DNA of 64,000 nucleotides from Rhizobacter sp. (lineage in GTDB: Bacteria; Pseudomonadota; Gammaproteobacteria; Burkholderiales; Burkholderiaceae_C). This document shows positions 39,706-51,421 of the stretch, in pieces. The notes beneath the pieces are model-generated. The model had not been told where the DNA came from. It saw only the letters and a list, made by a program, of their open reading frames with translations, and searched no databases. Every line of letters begins with the position of its first letter. Position 1 is the stretch's first letter. The stretch covers positions 2,232,001-2,296,000 of the forward strand of contig JAHBZQ010000001.1 in the NCBI GenBank assembly GCA_019635355.1, read 5' to 3'. The translations under genes and the position numbers were made by a program.

Positions 39706-40812
39706 TCAACGCCCCGCGGTGGCGGCCGCCAGTGCGGCCAGCGTGTCATCGGGCCGCGGCAGACCCACCTGGCGCGAGCCGGCGGCCACCTGCTTCAACA
39801 GGTCACCCGCCACGCCGGTGCGGCGTGAGCTGCGGTCGAAGTAGCGCTCCAGCGCCTGCTGTGCGCTTTGCACGTCGGTCTGCACCGTGTCGAACTGGCG
39901 GCTGAGCACGGCCAGGCGTGCGTTGAGCAGGCGCAGCTTGAGGTTCTCGCGCAGGAAGAAGGCCTGCTCGGGCGCCACGAGCATGGCCTCGGGGTGGTCG
40001 ATGCGGGTCACGCGCACCAGCGTGCGGGTCTCGCCCCACAAGGTCTGCATCAGGCCGTTCCAGCGGTCGGAGACGGCCGAGGCCCAACCCGCCGGTGCGG
40101 ACGCGGGCGCCGACGCGCCCTTCGCCGCAGCCTTCGGCGCACTGGCCGCAGGCCTCGCCTCCTTGCGTGGCTCGGCCTGCGACAGCAACGGCAGCTCGTC
40201 GACGAGGCGGATTGCTTCGTCGAGCTTGATCGAGAGCGCCGCGATGTCGGGCACGCCCACAGCCTTCACACGGTCGATGTCGCGGGCAATGGCACGACGC
40301 ACACCTTCGAGACGCGGCTGCGCATAACGTGCGAGGCGATCGTCGGCCTGCTTGAGCGCCGCAACCAGCGGCTCGGCGCTGCCGGTGATGGTGGCCTGCT
40401 GCTGCGCCACACGCAGGCCGGCGTCGATGTCGACCAGCACGTTTTCATCGCGCGAGCGCGACAGCGACTGGATCAGGTCTTCGAGCTGCGTGCGCTGGAT
40501 CGACACCTCGGCCAGGCGCGCCTCGAGCAGCGTCACCTTGGCGGCGCTCTCGCGGGCCGTCTCGTCGGCGCGCTTGGCGAGCAGGCGGGCTTCAGCCGAC
40601 TGGGTCTGGCTGTCTTGCTGGCGGCGCACGAGTTCCTGCTCGAGCTTGCGCACCCGCTGCTGCGCCGACCAGGCGAGACCCAGGCTCACCGCGACCACCA
40701 ACGCGAGCAGCGCCACGAGCACCAGGACCCAGCGGCTGCGGCGCGGCGCCGCCGTCGGCCCGACAGGCTCGCTGGCCGCAGGTGGCAGAGGGGTTTGCGC
40801 GACGTCGTTCAC
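39706..40812 (-). CDS. hemX: HemX-like membrane protein (uroporphyrinogen-III operon)
   Basis: A 368-residue protein. It has a Pro-rich cytoplasmic start, a single membrane helix (about 28-50, WVLVLVALLALVVAVSLGLAW), a long coiled coil (residues about 50-140) and a conserved C-terminal domain with 'LNARLAVLSRQFDTVQTDVQ'. It was once annotated as uroporphyrinogen-III C-methyltransferase because of its operon, but it has no SAM-binding fold. It probably scaffolds tetrapyrrole enzymes. The GTG start overlaps the hemD stop; longer upstream starts lie inside hemD and were rejected. Confidence 0.88.
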   Translation of the reverse strand: MNDVAQTPLPPAASEPVGPTAAPRRSRWVLVLVALLALVVAVSLGLAWSAQQRVRKLEQELVRRQQDSQTQSAEARLLAKRADETARESAAKVTLLEARLAEVSIQRTQLEDLIQSLSRSRDENVLVDIDAGLRVAQQQATITGSAEPLVAALKQADDRLARYAQPRLEGVRRAIARDIDRVKAVGVPDIAALSIKLDEAIRLVDELPLLSQAEPRKEARPAASAPKAAAKGASAPASAPAGWASAVSDRWNGLMQTLWGETRTLVRVTRIDHPEAMLVAPEQAFFLRENLKLRLLNARLAVLSRQFDTVQTDVQSAQQALERYFDRSSRRTGVAGDLLKQVAAGSRQVGLPRPDDTLAALAAATAGR

Positions 40813-41561
40813 AGTGCGATCGATTGTATGCAGGCGACCACGGCCTCTGCGCTGGGACGGGCTTCGAGCACACGCCCGATGCCGAGGCTGCGGGCGGTCT
40901 CTGCGATGCGCGGGTGCGTGGCGATCGCGCTGGTGTTCGACCAGGACGCATGCGACGCAAGCGTCTGCAGATTCGTCACAGCCTCCGAGCTGCTGAAGAG
41001 CCACACGTGCTCCTCGGGTGCGCCCAGCGCCAGGTCGAGCAGCGCCTGCGCCTCGGTCGACAGGGCCGGCACTGCGCGGGCATACGCCGCCACGAACTGC
41101 AGCACCGCCCCCCGCTCGCGCAGCCGCTCGGCCAGCCAGTCGCGGCCACTCGCGCCACGCACGATCAGCACCTGGCGGCCTTGCCAGTCATGCCCGGCCA
41201 GTTGCAGCCACAGCGCTTCGGAGTCGAACTGCGGCGAGTCGGCCGCCGGCTCGACGACCGTCGGGACGCCCAGCGCCCGCAGCACCCGGGTCGTGCCCGG
41301 GCCGGGCGAGGCGGCCAGCAGCGTGTCGGGCCACTCGGCGCCCTCGGGCCTGCCATCGAAGAAGCAGGTCGCCGCATTGGGGCTCACGAACACGACCAGG
41401 GCCACGCCGGGCAGGCTCTTCCACGCCTGGGCGAGCGCCGCGGCGTCGCCACTCGGCGCGATGTCGATCAGGGGCAAGGCCTCGGCCTGCAGGCCCGCAT
41501 TGCGCAGCAGCTGCACCCACTCGCCGGCTTGGGCCGCAGGCCGGGTGACGAGCACGCGCAT
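40809..41561 (-). CDS. hemD: Uroporphyrinogen-III synthase
   Basis: A 250-residue HemD. It opens with 'MRVLVTRPAAQAGEWVQLL', shows 'VVFVSPNAATCFF' and 'VLIVRGASGRDWLAERLRER' in the first and second domains, and ends with the typical 'TNLQTLASHA ... AIATHPRIAETARSLG' region. It cyclises and inverts ring D of hydroxymethylbilane to give uroporphyrinogen III. The start was set at the ATG 4 nt after hemC, which gives the family N-terminus and length; the frame stays open upstream inside hemC but that part is not homologous. Confidence 0.93.
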   Translation of the reverse strand: MRVLVTRPAAQAGEWVQLLRNAGLQAEALPLIDIAPSGDAAALAQAWKSLPGVALVVFVSPNAATCFFDGRPEGAEWPDTLLAASPGPGTTRVLRALGVPTVVEPAADSPQFDSEALWLQLAGHDWQGRQVLIVRGASGRDWLAERLRERGAVLQFVAAYARAVPALSTEAQALLDLALGAPEEHVWLFSSSEAVTNLQTLASHASWSNTSAIATHPRIAETARSLGIGRVLEARPSAEAVVACIQSIAL

Positions 41562-41565
41562 CGCG

Positions 41566-42507
41566 TCAGGTCGTCGCGAGATAGCCGTCGGCGCCGAGCG
41601 CGCGAAGGCGTGCCGCGGCGTCTTCGCCCAGGGCACTGGCGGCGTCTGCATCGGCCACGGGGGCTTGCACCGACACGCGCAGCAGCGGCCGTGTCGTCTC
41701 ATGCCCGTGGCCCAAGGCGGCGTTCAGGTGCAGCGTGTCGCCTTGCCACACCGCGTGCGCGGCGAGCGGCATGCTGCAACTGCCGCCGAGTGCGCGCGAG
41801 ACGGCGCGCTCCGCATGCACCGAGAGCCACGTGGGCCGGTGGATCAGGTCGGCGAGTTGCGCCCGCAAGGGCCCGGCATCGGCCAGCACCTCGATGCCGA
41901 GCGCGCCCTGGCCGGCGGCCGGCAGCATCTCGTTCGTGTCGAAGGTGGCGCGGATGCGGCTGGCCAGCCCCAGGCGCTTGAGGCCCGCCGCGGCCAGCAC
42001 GATGGCGTCGTACTGCCCGTCGTCGAGCTTGCGCAGGCGCGTGTCGAGGTTGCCGCGCAGGGGCTCGATCTGCAGGTCGGGCCGCAGCGATCTCAGCAGC
42101 ACCACGCGCCGCAGGCTGGAGGTGCCGACCTTCGCGCCCTGCGGCAGCTCGGCCAGCGAGGCGTAGCGGTTGGAGACGAGCGCATCGCGCGGGTCTTCGC
42201 GCTCCAGCACCGCGGCAAGCGCGAAGCCGTCGGGCAGGTCCATCGGCACGTCTTTCAGCGAATGCACCGCGAGGTGCGCGCGGCCTTCTTCGAGCGCCGT
42301 TTCCAGCTCCTTGACGAAGAGGCCCTTGCCCCCCACTTTCGAGAGCGTGCGGTCGAGGATCTGGTCGCCGCGGGTCGTCATGCCCAGAAGGCCCACGTCG
42401 AGCCCGAAACGTTGCTTCAGCAAGGCCTGGACATGCTCAGCCTGCCAGAGGGCGAGGCGGCTTTCACGGGTGGCGATCAGGAGGGGAGCGGGAGCGGCGT
42501 GCGACAT
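41566..42507 (-). CDS. hemC: Porphobilinogen deaminase (hydroxymethylbilane synthase)
   Basis: A 313-residue enzyme with the family motifs 'LLIATRESRLALWQAEHV', 'LFVKELETALEEGRAHLAVH' leading to SLKDVP, 'GTSSLRR', 'RGNLDTRLRKL' and the cofactor-attachment site 'GGSCSMPLAAHA', whose Cys carries dipyrromethane. It polymerises four porphobilinogens into hydroxymethylbilane. It is the first gene of the hem run, divergent from ppc across 119 bp that should hold both promoters. Confidence 0.96.
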   Translation of the reverse strand: MSHAAPAPLLIATRESRLALWQAEHVQALLKQRFGLDVGLLGMTTRGDQILDRTLSKVGGKGLFVKELETALEEGRAHLAVHSLKDVPMDLPDGFALAAVLEREDPRDALVSNRYASLAELPQGAKVGTSSLRRVVLLRSLRPDLQIEPLRGNLDTRLRKLDDGQYDAIVLAAAGLKRLGLASRIRATFDTNEMLPAAGQGALGIEVLADAGPLRAQLADLIHRPTWLSVHAERAVSRALGGSCSMPLAAHAVWQGDTLHLNAALGHGHETTRPLLRVSVQAPVADADAASALGEDAAARLRALGADGYLATT

Positions 42508-42626
42508 CGGGCGATGCTATCAGGGGCCTCTCGCGCCCACCCCCGCCGCGCGCGTTGGTAACCCGCAGGTAACCCGCCAGCCCTTACATTGCGCGCACCC
42601 CTCCACTCCTCCTGCTGAGAGCTCCC

Positions 42627-45401
<2,775 letters not shown>

Positions 45402-45646
45402 ACACTTCCCCGGGTAATTCTGGACGGGTACGTAAAAAATTCTCACAAAGTACCCATCCCCCAAACTCACCCAAGGTTTTCCCCAGGCGACTCAGCAATT
45501 CCGTACAAGTGAGGACCTCAGAATCCAAGGAATGATGCACGTGCGTCCACTTTTAAGAGACGCGACGGCAAGTCAACAAGCTCCAGCAGTCCGGGGAGCT
45601 TCAAGCCGATCGATACCCGGTTGCATCACACCTCTTGGAGACATAC

Positions 45647-46549
45647 ATGAGACTTCTCACCCGCCACATCCTGCGCGCCGGTTTTGCGCTGGTTGTCACG
45701 ACCCTCACCACCGCCGCCTTCGCACAGACCAGCTTCTCCGCCACCTACAAGGGCGGCAGCACCTCGTCGTGCGGCACCACCTTCAGCATCAGCGGCAAGG
45801 AACCCACCGCTTCCGGCAAGTACCCGGTGTACATCCACATCGGCGGCACGGGTGAGCCCTACAACGGCGCCTGGGCCTCGGCCGCCGTCGACGCGATGGC
45901 CGCCAAGGGCTTCGTGGCTGCGACCGTCGAGTACGACAACGGCAGCTTCGGCACCTGCACCACGATCAGCACCCGCGCCAAGTGCATCTTCAACGGTGCC
46001 AACGCCAACAGCGCCATCGCCAAGCTGTGCGCCCGCGCCAAGGCCGACTGCTCCAAGGGCGTGGTCACCGGCGGCCTGAGCCAGGGTTCGATCATCTCGG
46101 TGCTGTCGCGCAACTTCGACAGCCGCATCCGCGCCTCGATGGGCCAGGGCACCGGCTCGACCTACACCGTGGCCTACAACCTCGCATCGTGCATGGCCGA
46201 CGGCAAGCACACCCAGCCGGGCGACCGCCTGCGCATCATCAACGGCGAGCGCGACATGTTCGTCGGCGGCACCGAGTCGATCGCCCGCTCGCAGGCCGAG
46301 CTGGTGACGGGTTTGAAGTGCTCGGGCCTCTCGCCGACCGAGTGCTTCCGCTCCAATGGCTCGGGCTGGGCGGTGGTGAAGGACTATCAAGTCAATGACC
46401 TGTATGCCGACCACTGCTTCATGGGCCTGGGCACCTACGGTGCGCAGTGCACGGGCATCCTCGCCGTCGACACCAACTACCGCTACGGCTCCGGCGCGTG
46501 GGCACTGCCGGCCACCACCAACTGGCTCAAGAGCTTCGTCACGCCGTGA
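45647..46549 (+). CDS. Secreted alpha/beta-hydrolase-like protein
   Basis: A 300-residue protein with a Sec signal peptide (MRLLTRHILRAGFALVVTTL..., cleavage near AFAQ). It has a nucleophile elbow GLSQGS (about residue 140), an Asp-containing strand and a late His (DLYADHCFMGLG), i.e. a plausible Ser-Asp-His triad. Eight or more Cys in the mature part suggest disulfides and an extracellular location. Substrate unknown; a secreted esterase, lipase or polyester depolymerase would fit the fold. The ATG at 45647 follows GGAG by 6 nt. The 245-nt upstream gap carries only a weak inverted repeat (GGGTAC...GTACCC). Confidence 0.72.
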   Translation: MRLLTRHILRAGFALVVTTLTTAAFAQTSFSATYKGGSTSSCGTTFSISGKEPTASGKYPVYIHIGGTGEPYNGAWASAAVDAMAAKGFVAATVEYDNGSFGTCTTISTRAKCIFNGANANSAIAKLCARAKADCSKGVVTGGLSQGSIISVLSRNFDSRIRASMGQGTGSTYTVAYNLASCMADGKHTQPGDRLRIINGERDMFVGGTESIARSQAELVTGLKCSGLSPTECFRSNGSGWAVVKDYQVNDLYADHCFMGLGTYGAQCTGILAVDTNYRYGSGAWALPATTNWLKSFVTP

Positions 46550-46594
46550 CGCTCCGAGCGGCGGTGATGTCTTGACCGCCGCCTCCTGACAAGC

Positions 46595-46630
46595 AAGCCT
46601 CGCGGGCCCACACGGGCCCGTGGGGCTTTG
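46595..46630 (+). terminator. Probable intrinsic terminator after the secreted hydrolase gene
   Basis: A long GC-rich stem-loop, AAGCC + CGGGCCC-ACAC-GGGCCCG + GGCTT with an internal mismatch loop, is followed by a short T run (CTTTG). It lies 46 nt beyond the stop. The T tract is short, so termination efficiency is uncertain. Confidence 0.6.
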
Positions 46631-46765
46631 TGCTTCGGCACACCACTTCGCCCGTGCTGACGCGTTCCGTGCGCGGACAACCCCTGTGCAATCTGCACGC
46701 TAGGGTTGACCTCGTTGGCGCATGGCGGCGAACGCGGCATTCTTGGTTCACATCAAGGTTGTTGT

Positions 46766-47410
46766 ATGAGCGGATTCATCCACATCACCCACAAGACACC
46801 CGTCTGGCAGAAGCTGCTGCGCATGGGGTCAGGGCTGGCGGTCGTGGTGGGCGCCCTTGCCTGGTACGTGCTCAGCGACGATGGCTTGCCCATGAGCACA
46901 CCCAGCGCCGATGCAAAGGCCACGTTCGTGAAGGCCCAGCCACTGCCGGCTCCGCCTCCCACGCCGATGGCTGCTGACGCAACCGACGAAGACGATGCAC
47001 AAGCCGAGCGCCAGCTCGCGAAGGCCGCCGCAAGCCTCGGCACCGACGCCCACGATGACAACGATTACGCCACCCGCAATGCCGGCATCGACGTGCACCG
47101 CCTCACCCTGCTGCGCCACCAGACCGCCCGCAGCTTCCTGAGCGAAGTGCTGCTGACGCCCGGCTCGCCCTCGGGCTTCGTGGTGACCGAAGTGATGCCG
47201 GAAAGCCGCTACGAACGCATGGGCCTCAAGCCCGGCGACGTGATCTACACGCTCGACACGCCGGGCACCCCGTCGGTCGACGAGAACTCGATGGTCGCGC
47301 TGGTGCAGCAGACCGAGCTGTCGCTCGAGGTCTACCGCAATGGCACGCTCACCCGCCTGCACACCAACCTGGCCAAACTGGAGGACGGCAATGTCGGCTC
47401 CAAACCCTGA
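46766..47410 (+). CDS. Membrane-anchored PDZ-domain protein
   Basis: A 214-residue protein. It has a short cytoplasmic start, one membrane helix (about 16-38, LLRMGSGLAVVVGALAWYVL), a Pro/Ala-rich linker with an acidic patch, and a C-terminal PDZ domain ('PSGFVVTEVMPESRYERMGL', then KPGDVIYTLDTPG). The architecture resembles GspC of type II secretion, but the HR region of GspC was not recognised. AAGG lies 8 nt before the ATG. Its end overlaps the next gene by 20 nt, so the two are translationally coupled. It could sense or tether periplasmic partners for the coupled regulator. Confidence 0.7.
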   Translation: MSGFIHITHKTPVWQKLLRMGSGLAVVVGALAWYVLSDDGLPMSTPSADAKATFVKAQPLPAPPPTPMAADATDEDDAQAERQLAKAAASLGTDAHDDNDYATRNAGIDVHRLTLLRHQTARSFLSEVLLTPGSPSGFVVTEVMPESRYERMGLKPGDVIYTLDTPGTPSVDENSMVALVQQTELSLEVYRNGTLTRLHTNLAKLEDGNVGSKP

Positions 47411-48224
47411 CGCCACGATGCGCGCGCAAGCGCAGCGCCAATCGAAGGTCTACGTCTACGCCGACGGCTTCATGACGACGTCCGACGGCATGGTCGCGCC
47501 GCGCACCGAGCGCTACACCGGCACCATGCTCTTCGCCATCCGAGACGAAGGCATCGACATCGAGGTCGGCGGCCGCCTGCAGCGGGTGCAGATGGCCCTG
47601 CTCAAGCCTTTCGTGCCCAAGGCGATGAACGCCGCCGCGCAGCCCTTCGTCAGCATCGGCCTCAACCCCACACACCCGAAGTACCGCGCCTACACGCGGC
47701 TCGAAGACCCCGGCTACGTGACCATGCCGCGCAGCCTCTTCCCGGCCCTGACCGACCGGCTGCACGCCCTCTGGGCCGGCGACCTCGACATCGCTCAGGC
47801 GCGTCGTGTCTACGAAGACGCCATCGACGAGGTCACGCAGATGCTGCCGCCCCTGCGCCCGATGGACCCGCGCATCGAGCGCGTCACCGCTTCGCTCGCA
47901 CGAAACCCGCGCCAGCCGCTCGAGACCTTGGCCGACATGGCTTGCCTGTCCTACTACCGCATGTCGCACCTCTTCTCGAACGAGATGGGCTTGTCGCTGC
48001 GGCAGTACGTGCTGTCGCTCAAGATCCACGCCGCCGCGCGCTGCATCGGCCAGGGCATGACGCTCACCGCCACCGCACACGAAGCCGGGTTCACCGATTC
48101 GGCCCACCTGTCGCGGGTGTGGACCAAGGCCTTCGGTGGGCCGCCCACCCGCTTCCTCAACCCCAAGGCCTTCGCGATCCAGCCGACCCACCTCCCGCCG
48201 CCCACGCTGCAGGAAGCAGCCTGA
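47391..48224 (+). CDS. AraC-family transcriptional regulator
   Basis: A 277-residue protein with a C-terminal AraC/XylS double HTH (about residues 170-265; 'LETLADMACLSYYRMSHLFS', 'MTLTATAHEAGFTDSAHLSR', 'VWTKAFGGPPTRFL') and an N-terminal region of about 160 residues of unknown ligand specificity. The ATG at 47391 has GGAGG 10 nt upstream, inside the end of the PDZ gene. Overlap with a membrane PDZ gene is unusual for AraC proteins. It converges on xdhC 6 nt downstream, so it may or may not control the purine genes. Confidence 0.85.
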   Translation: MSAPNPDATMRAQAQRQSKVYVYADGFMTTSDGMVAPRTERYTGTMLFAIRDEGIDIEVGGRLQRVQMALLKPFVPKAMNAAAQPFVSIGLNPTHPKYRAYTRLEDPGYVTMPRSLFPALTDRLHALWAGDLDIAQARRVYEDAIDEVTQMLPPLRPMDPRIERVTASLARNPRQPLETLADMACLSYYRMSHLFSNEMGLSLRQYVLSLKIHAAARCIGQGMTLTATAHEAGFTDSAHLSRVWTKAFGGPPTRFLNPKAFAIQPTHLPPPTLQEAA

Positions 48225-48230
48225 CGCGGC

Positions 48231-49049
48231 TCAGCGGGCCACCCGGCCACTGGCCTGGCGCAGCAGCTGCGCCACCACGGCCATCGCGATCACTTCCGGC
48301 TCTTTGCCGGTGATGCCCGGCAGCCCGATCGGGCACACCATGCGGTCGATGGCGGCCTGTGGCACACCACGCTCTTCGAGGCGGTGGATGAAGCGCTGCT
48401 TCTTCGTCTTCGAGCCGATCAGGCCGAAGAAGGCGAAGTCGTTGCGGCGCAGGATGGCTTCGGTGATGCGCAGATCGAGGTCGTGGCGGTGCGTCATCAC
48501 AAGATAGAAGGCGCCCGCCGGGGCCCGCTTCACCTCATCTTCGATGCCCTCACCGGCCAGCACCTGGATGTGCGGCGGCCACCCCGCGCCCAACGAGAGC
48601 GGGAATTCTTCCTGCCGCTCGTCGAGCCACTGCACCGTGACCGGCAGGTCGGCGAGCAGCCGCGCCACGGCGCGGCCCACATGCCCCGCGCCATAGAGCT
48701 GCAAGTGAAACAACTCGTGCGCCGCAGGCCAACGGTCGAGCTGCCGGTCGTCGAGTCGCTCGAAGCGCAAGGTCACCGCCCCGCCACAGCACTGCCCCAG
48801 CGCCGGGCCCAGCGGGAAATGCAGAGACGACACGGCCGTGTCGCCATGCTCGATCAACCCGCGTGCATGCTCGATCGCCTTCAGCTCAAGGTGACCACCG
48901 CCGATCGTGCCCTCGGTGCGCGTGGCAGACACCAGCATGCGTGTGCCCGCCTCGCGCGGCACCGAGCCTTGCGCCCCGCTCACCTCGACGATCACCGCCT
49001 CGTCGCCGGCCATCAGCCAGCTGCGGGCGACTGGCAGCAAGGCCGTCAC
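48231..49049 (-). CDS. xdhC: XdhC, xanthine dehydrogenase molybdenum cofactor insertion/sulfuration protein
   Basis: A 272-residue protein with the XdhC N-terminal motif ('VIVEVSGAQGSVPREAGTRM', then 'GTIGGGHLE'), the Cys pair region 'GPALGQCCGG', and a C-terminal Rossmann domain ('LQLYGAGHVGRAVARLLADL' and 'GLIGSKTKKQRF'). XdhC binds Moco, directs its sulfuration and inserts it into XdhB. The GTG start overlaps the xdhB stop; the frame is open further upstream only because it lies inside xdhB. Confidence 0.93.
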   Translation of the reverse strand: MTALLPVARSWLMAGDEAVIVEVSGAQGSVPREAGTRMLVSATRTEGTIGGGHLELKAIEHARGLIEHGDTAVSSLHFPLGPALGQCCGGAVTLRFERLDDRQLDRWPAAHELFHLQLYGAGHVGRAVARLLADLPVTVQWLDERQEEFPLSLGAGWPPHIQVLAGEGIEDEVKRAPAGAFYLVMTHRHDLDLRITEAILRRNDFAFFGLIGSKTKKQRFIHRLEERGVPQAAIDRMVCPIGLPGITGKEPEVIAMAVVAQLLRQASGRVAR

Positions 49050-51421
49050 GGCCGCCCCTGCACCGCCTGGAGGGCCCGCAGGATGGCTTCGCTGGTGGCG
49101 GGCGCCGTCAACGGCGGGTCGACGCGATGGCCGCCCACCGACGACACCGCATCGCGGATCGCGAAGAAGACCGAGAACGGCAACAACAGCGGCGGCTCGC
49201 CCACCGCTTTGCTGCGGTGGATGGTGTCGGCCGGGTTGTCGCCTTCGAAGAGCGTCACGTTGAGCACCGGCGGGCAGTCGTTGGCCGTGGGGATCTTGTA
49301 GGTGCTCGGCGCGTGCGTGGCCAAGAGGCCGGTCTGCGGGTGCCACACCAGCTCTTCGGTCGTGAGCCAGCCCATGCCCTGGATGAACGCACCTTCCACC
49401 TGGCCGATGTCGACCGCCGGGTTGAGCGAGCGGCCCACGTCGTGCAGCAGATCGGCACGCAGCAATTTCCACTCACCGGTGAGCGTGTCCACCAGCACTT
49501 CGCTCACCGCCGCGCCATACGCGAAGTAGAAGAAGGGCTTGCCCTGCATCGTGTCGCGGTTCCAGTGCAGGCCCGGCGTGGCGTAGTGGCCGTCGGACCA
49601 GAGCTGCACCCGTGCGAGGTAGGCCTGGGTCACGAGTTCACCGAACGACAGCTCGTGCGGCGCGTTCTTGCCGATGAAGACCTTGTCGTTGGCAAAGCGC
49701 ACCTCGCTCGCGTCCACGCCCGCCTGCTCCGCCGCAAAGGCGGCGAGCCGCTCGCGGATCTGCCGCGCCGCGTCCTGCGCCGCCTTGCCGTTGAGGTCGC
49801 TGCCGGTCGAGGCAGCGGTCGCCGAGGTGTTGACGACCTTCTGCGTGTCGGTCGCCGTCACCCGCACCCGCTCGAAGGCCACGCCCAGCTCGTGCGCCAC
49901 CACCTGCGCCACCTTGGTGTTCAGCCCCTGGCCCATCTCGGTGCCACCGTGGTTCACGAGGATGGAGCCGTCGTTGTACACGTGCACCAGCGCGCCCGCC
50001 TGGTTGAAATGCGCCACGTTGAACGAGATGCCGAACTTCACCGGCGTGAACGCGATGCCGCGCTTGAGCACCGGGCTCGTGGCGTTGAACTCGGCCACCG
50101 CCTTGCGGCGCGCACGGTAGTCGCTCGTGACTTCGAGCTGTGCCGTGAGCGGCTGCAGGATGTTGTCCTCGACCTTCTGGCCGTAAGGCGTCATCACCCG
50201 CTCGTCGCCGTCGCTCGGGCCGTAATAGTTGAGCGTGCGCACGTCGAGCGGGTCTTTACCCAGCGTGCGGGCGATGGTGTCGAGGATGTTCTCGATCGCG
50301 ATCGCGCCCTGCGGCCCGCCGAAGCCGCGGAAGGCGGTGTTCGACTGGGTGTTGGTCTTGGCCGAGAAGCCGTGCATCGCCACGTCGGGCAGCCAGTAGG
50401 CGTTGTCGAAGTGGCAGAGCGCCCGTGTCATCACGGGGCCCGAGAGGTCGGCCGAGTGGCCGGCGCGCGAGACCATCGTGATCTCGGCGCCGAGCACACG
50501 GCCGTCGTCGTCGTAGCCCACCTCGTACTCGTACCAGAAGCAGTGGCGACGGCCGGTGATGAGGAAGTCATCGTCGCGGTCGAGGCGCAGCTTCACCGGC
50601 CGCTTGAGCCGGCGCGCCGCCACCGCGGCCACACAGGCGAAGAGCGCCGACTGCGACTCCTTGCCGCCGAAGCCGCCGCCCATGCGCCGGCACTCCACCT
50701 GCACGTGGTGGGCCTGCAGCTTCAGCACATGCGCCACCACGTGCTGCATCTCGCTCGGGTGCTGCGTGGAGCAGTGCACCAAGAGCCCATCGTTCTCTTT
50801 CGGGATGGCGTAGCTGATCTGGCCTTCGAGGTAGAACTGCTCCTGCCCGCCGACGTCGAACGTGCCCTTCAGGCGACGCGGCGCGGCGGCGATGGCCGCG
50901 GCAGCATCGCCGCGCGTGAGGTGCATCGGCGGCAGCACGTACTGGCCGAGTTCATGCGCCTGCTGGTGCGAGATCACCGGCGGCAGCGCCTCCATCGACA
51001 GCACGCGTTTCGCCTGGCCGGCGGCGCGCCGTGCGGCATCGCGGCTGGTCGCGATCACGGCAAACACCGGCTGGCCGAGGTAGCGCAGCTCGCCCTCGGC
51101 GAGGATGGGGTCGTCGTGCACGATGGGGCCGCAGTCGTTGCCGCCAGGCATGTCGGCCGCGGTCAGCACGTCCACCACGCCGGGCATCGCACGCAGGGTG
51201 TCGAGGTCGATGGCCTTCAGCGTGCCATGCGCCACCGGCGACAGGCCGAGTGCCGCGTGCAGCGTGCCGGCCAGCTCGGGCAGGTCGTCGATGTAGGCCG
51301 CCTCGCCGGCCACGTGCAGGTGCGCTGATTCGTGCGGCCGGCTGATGCCGACCCGCTGCCCCTCGCGCAAGGCCTGGGCCTCGGAAGGTGCTTGCAGAAA
51401 GCTGTCGAGCGGCTTGTTCAT
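49046..51421 (-). CDS. xdhB: Xanthine dehydrogenase, molybdopterin-binding subunit
   Basis: A 791-residue molybdenum hydroxylase subunit. Motifs: 'HVAGEAAYIDDLPELAG' near the N-terminus, 'RRMGGGFGGKESQSALFA' in the Moco-binding region, 'NHGGTEMGQGLNTK' and a late 'KAVGEPPLLLPFSV' that includes the catalytic Glu. It oxidises hypoxanthine and xanthine to urate. The start ATG overlaps the xdhA stop (ATGA); an extended frame upstream covers xdhA and was discarded. Together with XdhA it makes the bacterial two-subunit enzyme. Confidence 0.96.
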   Translation of the reverse strand: MNKPLDSFLQAPSEAQALREGQRVGISRPHESAHLHVAGEAAYIDDLPELAGTLHAALGLSPVAHGTLKAIDLDTLRAMPGVVDVLTAADMPGGNDCGPIVHDDPILAEGELRYLGQPVFAVIATSRDAARRAAGQAKRVLSMEALPPVISHQQAHELGQYVLPPMHLTRGDAAAAIAAAPRRLKGTFDVGGQEQFYLEGQISYAIPKENDGLLVHCSTQHPSEMQHVVAHVLKLQAHHVQVECRRMGGGFGGKESQSALFACVAAVAARRLKRPVKLRLDRDDDFLITGRRHCFWYEYEVGYDDDGRVLGAEITMVSRAGHSADLSGPVMTRALCHFDNAYWLPDVAMHGFSAKTNTQSNTAFRGFGGPQGAIAIENILDTIARTLGKDPLDVRTLNYYGPSDGDERVMTPYGQKVEDNILQPLTAQLEVTSDYRARRKAVAEFNATSPVLKRGIAFTPVKFGISFNVAHFNQAGALVHVYNDGSILVNHGGTEMGQGLNTKVAQVVAHELGVAFERVRVTATDTQKVVNTSATAASTGSDLNGKAAQDAARQIRERLAAFAAEQAGVDASEVRFANDKVFIGKNAPHELSFGELVTQAYLARVQLWSDGHYATPGLHWNRDTMQGKPFFYFAYGAAVSEVLVDTLTGEWKLLRADLLHDVGRSLNPAVDIGQVEGAFIQGMGWLTTEELVWHPQTGLLATHAPSTYKIPTANDCPPVLNVTLFEGDNPADTIHRSKAVGEPPLLLPFSVFFAIRDAVSSVGGHRVDPPLTAPATSEAILRALQAVQGRP

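Noticed and set aside
39868..42561. Long + strand frame of about 900 codons opposite hemX-hemD-hemC
   Set aside because: Arg/Ala/His-rich shadow of genes with unmistakable HemC and HemD motifs on the - strand.
45420..45455. GGGTAC...GTACCC inverted repeat after ppc as a terminator
   Set aside because: Only a 6-bp stem with a long loop and no T run.
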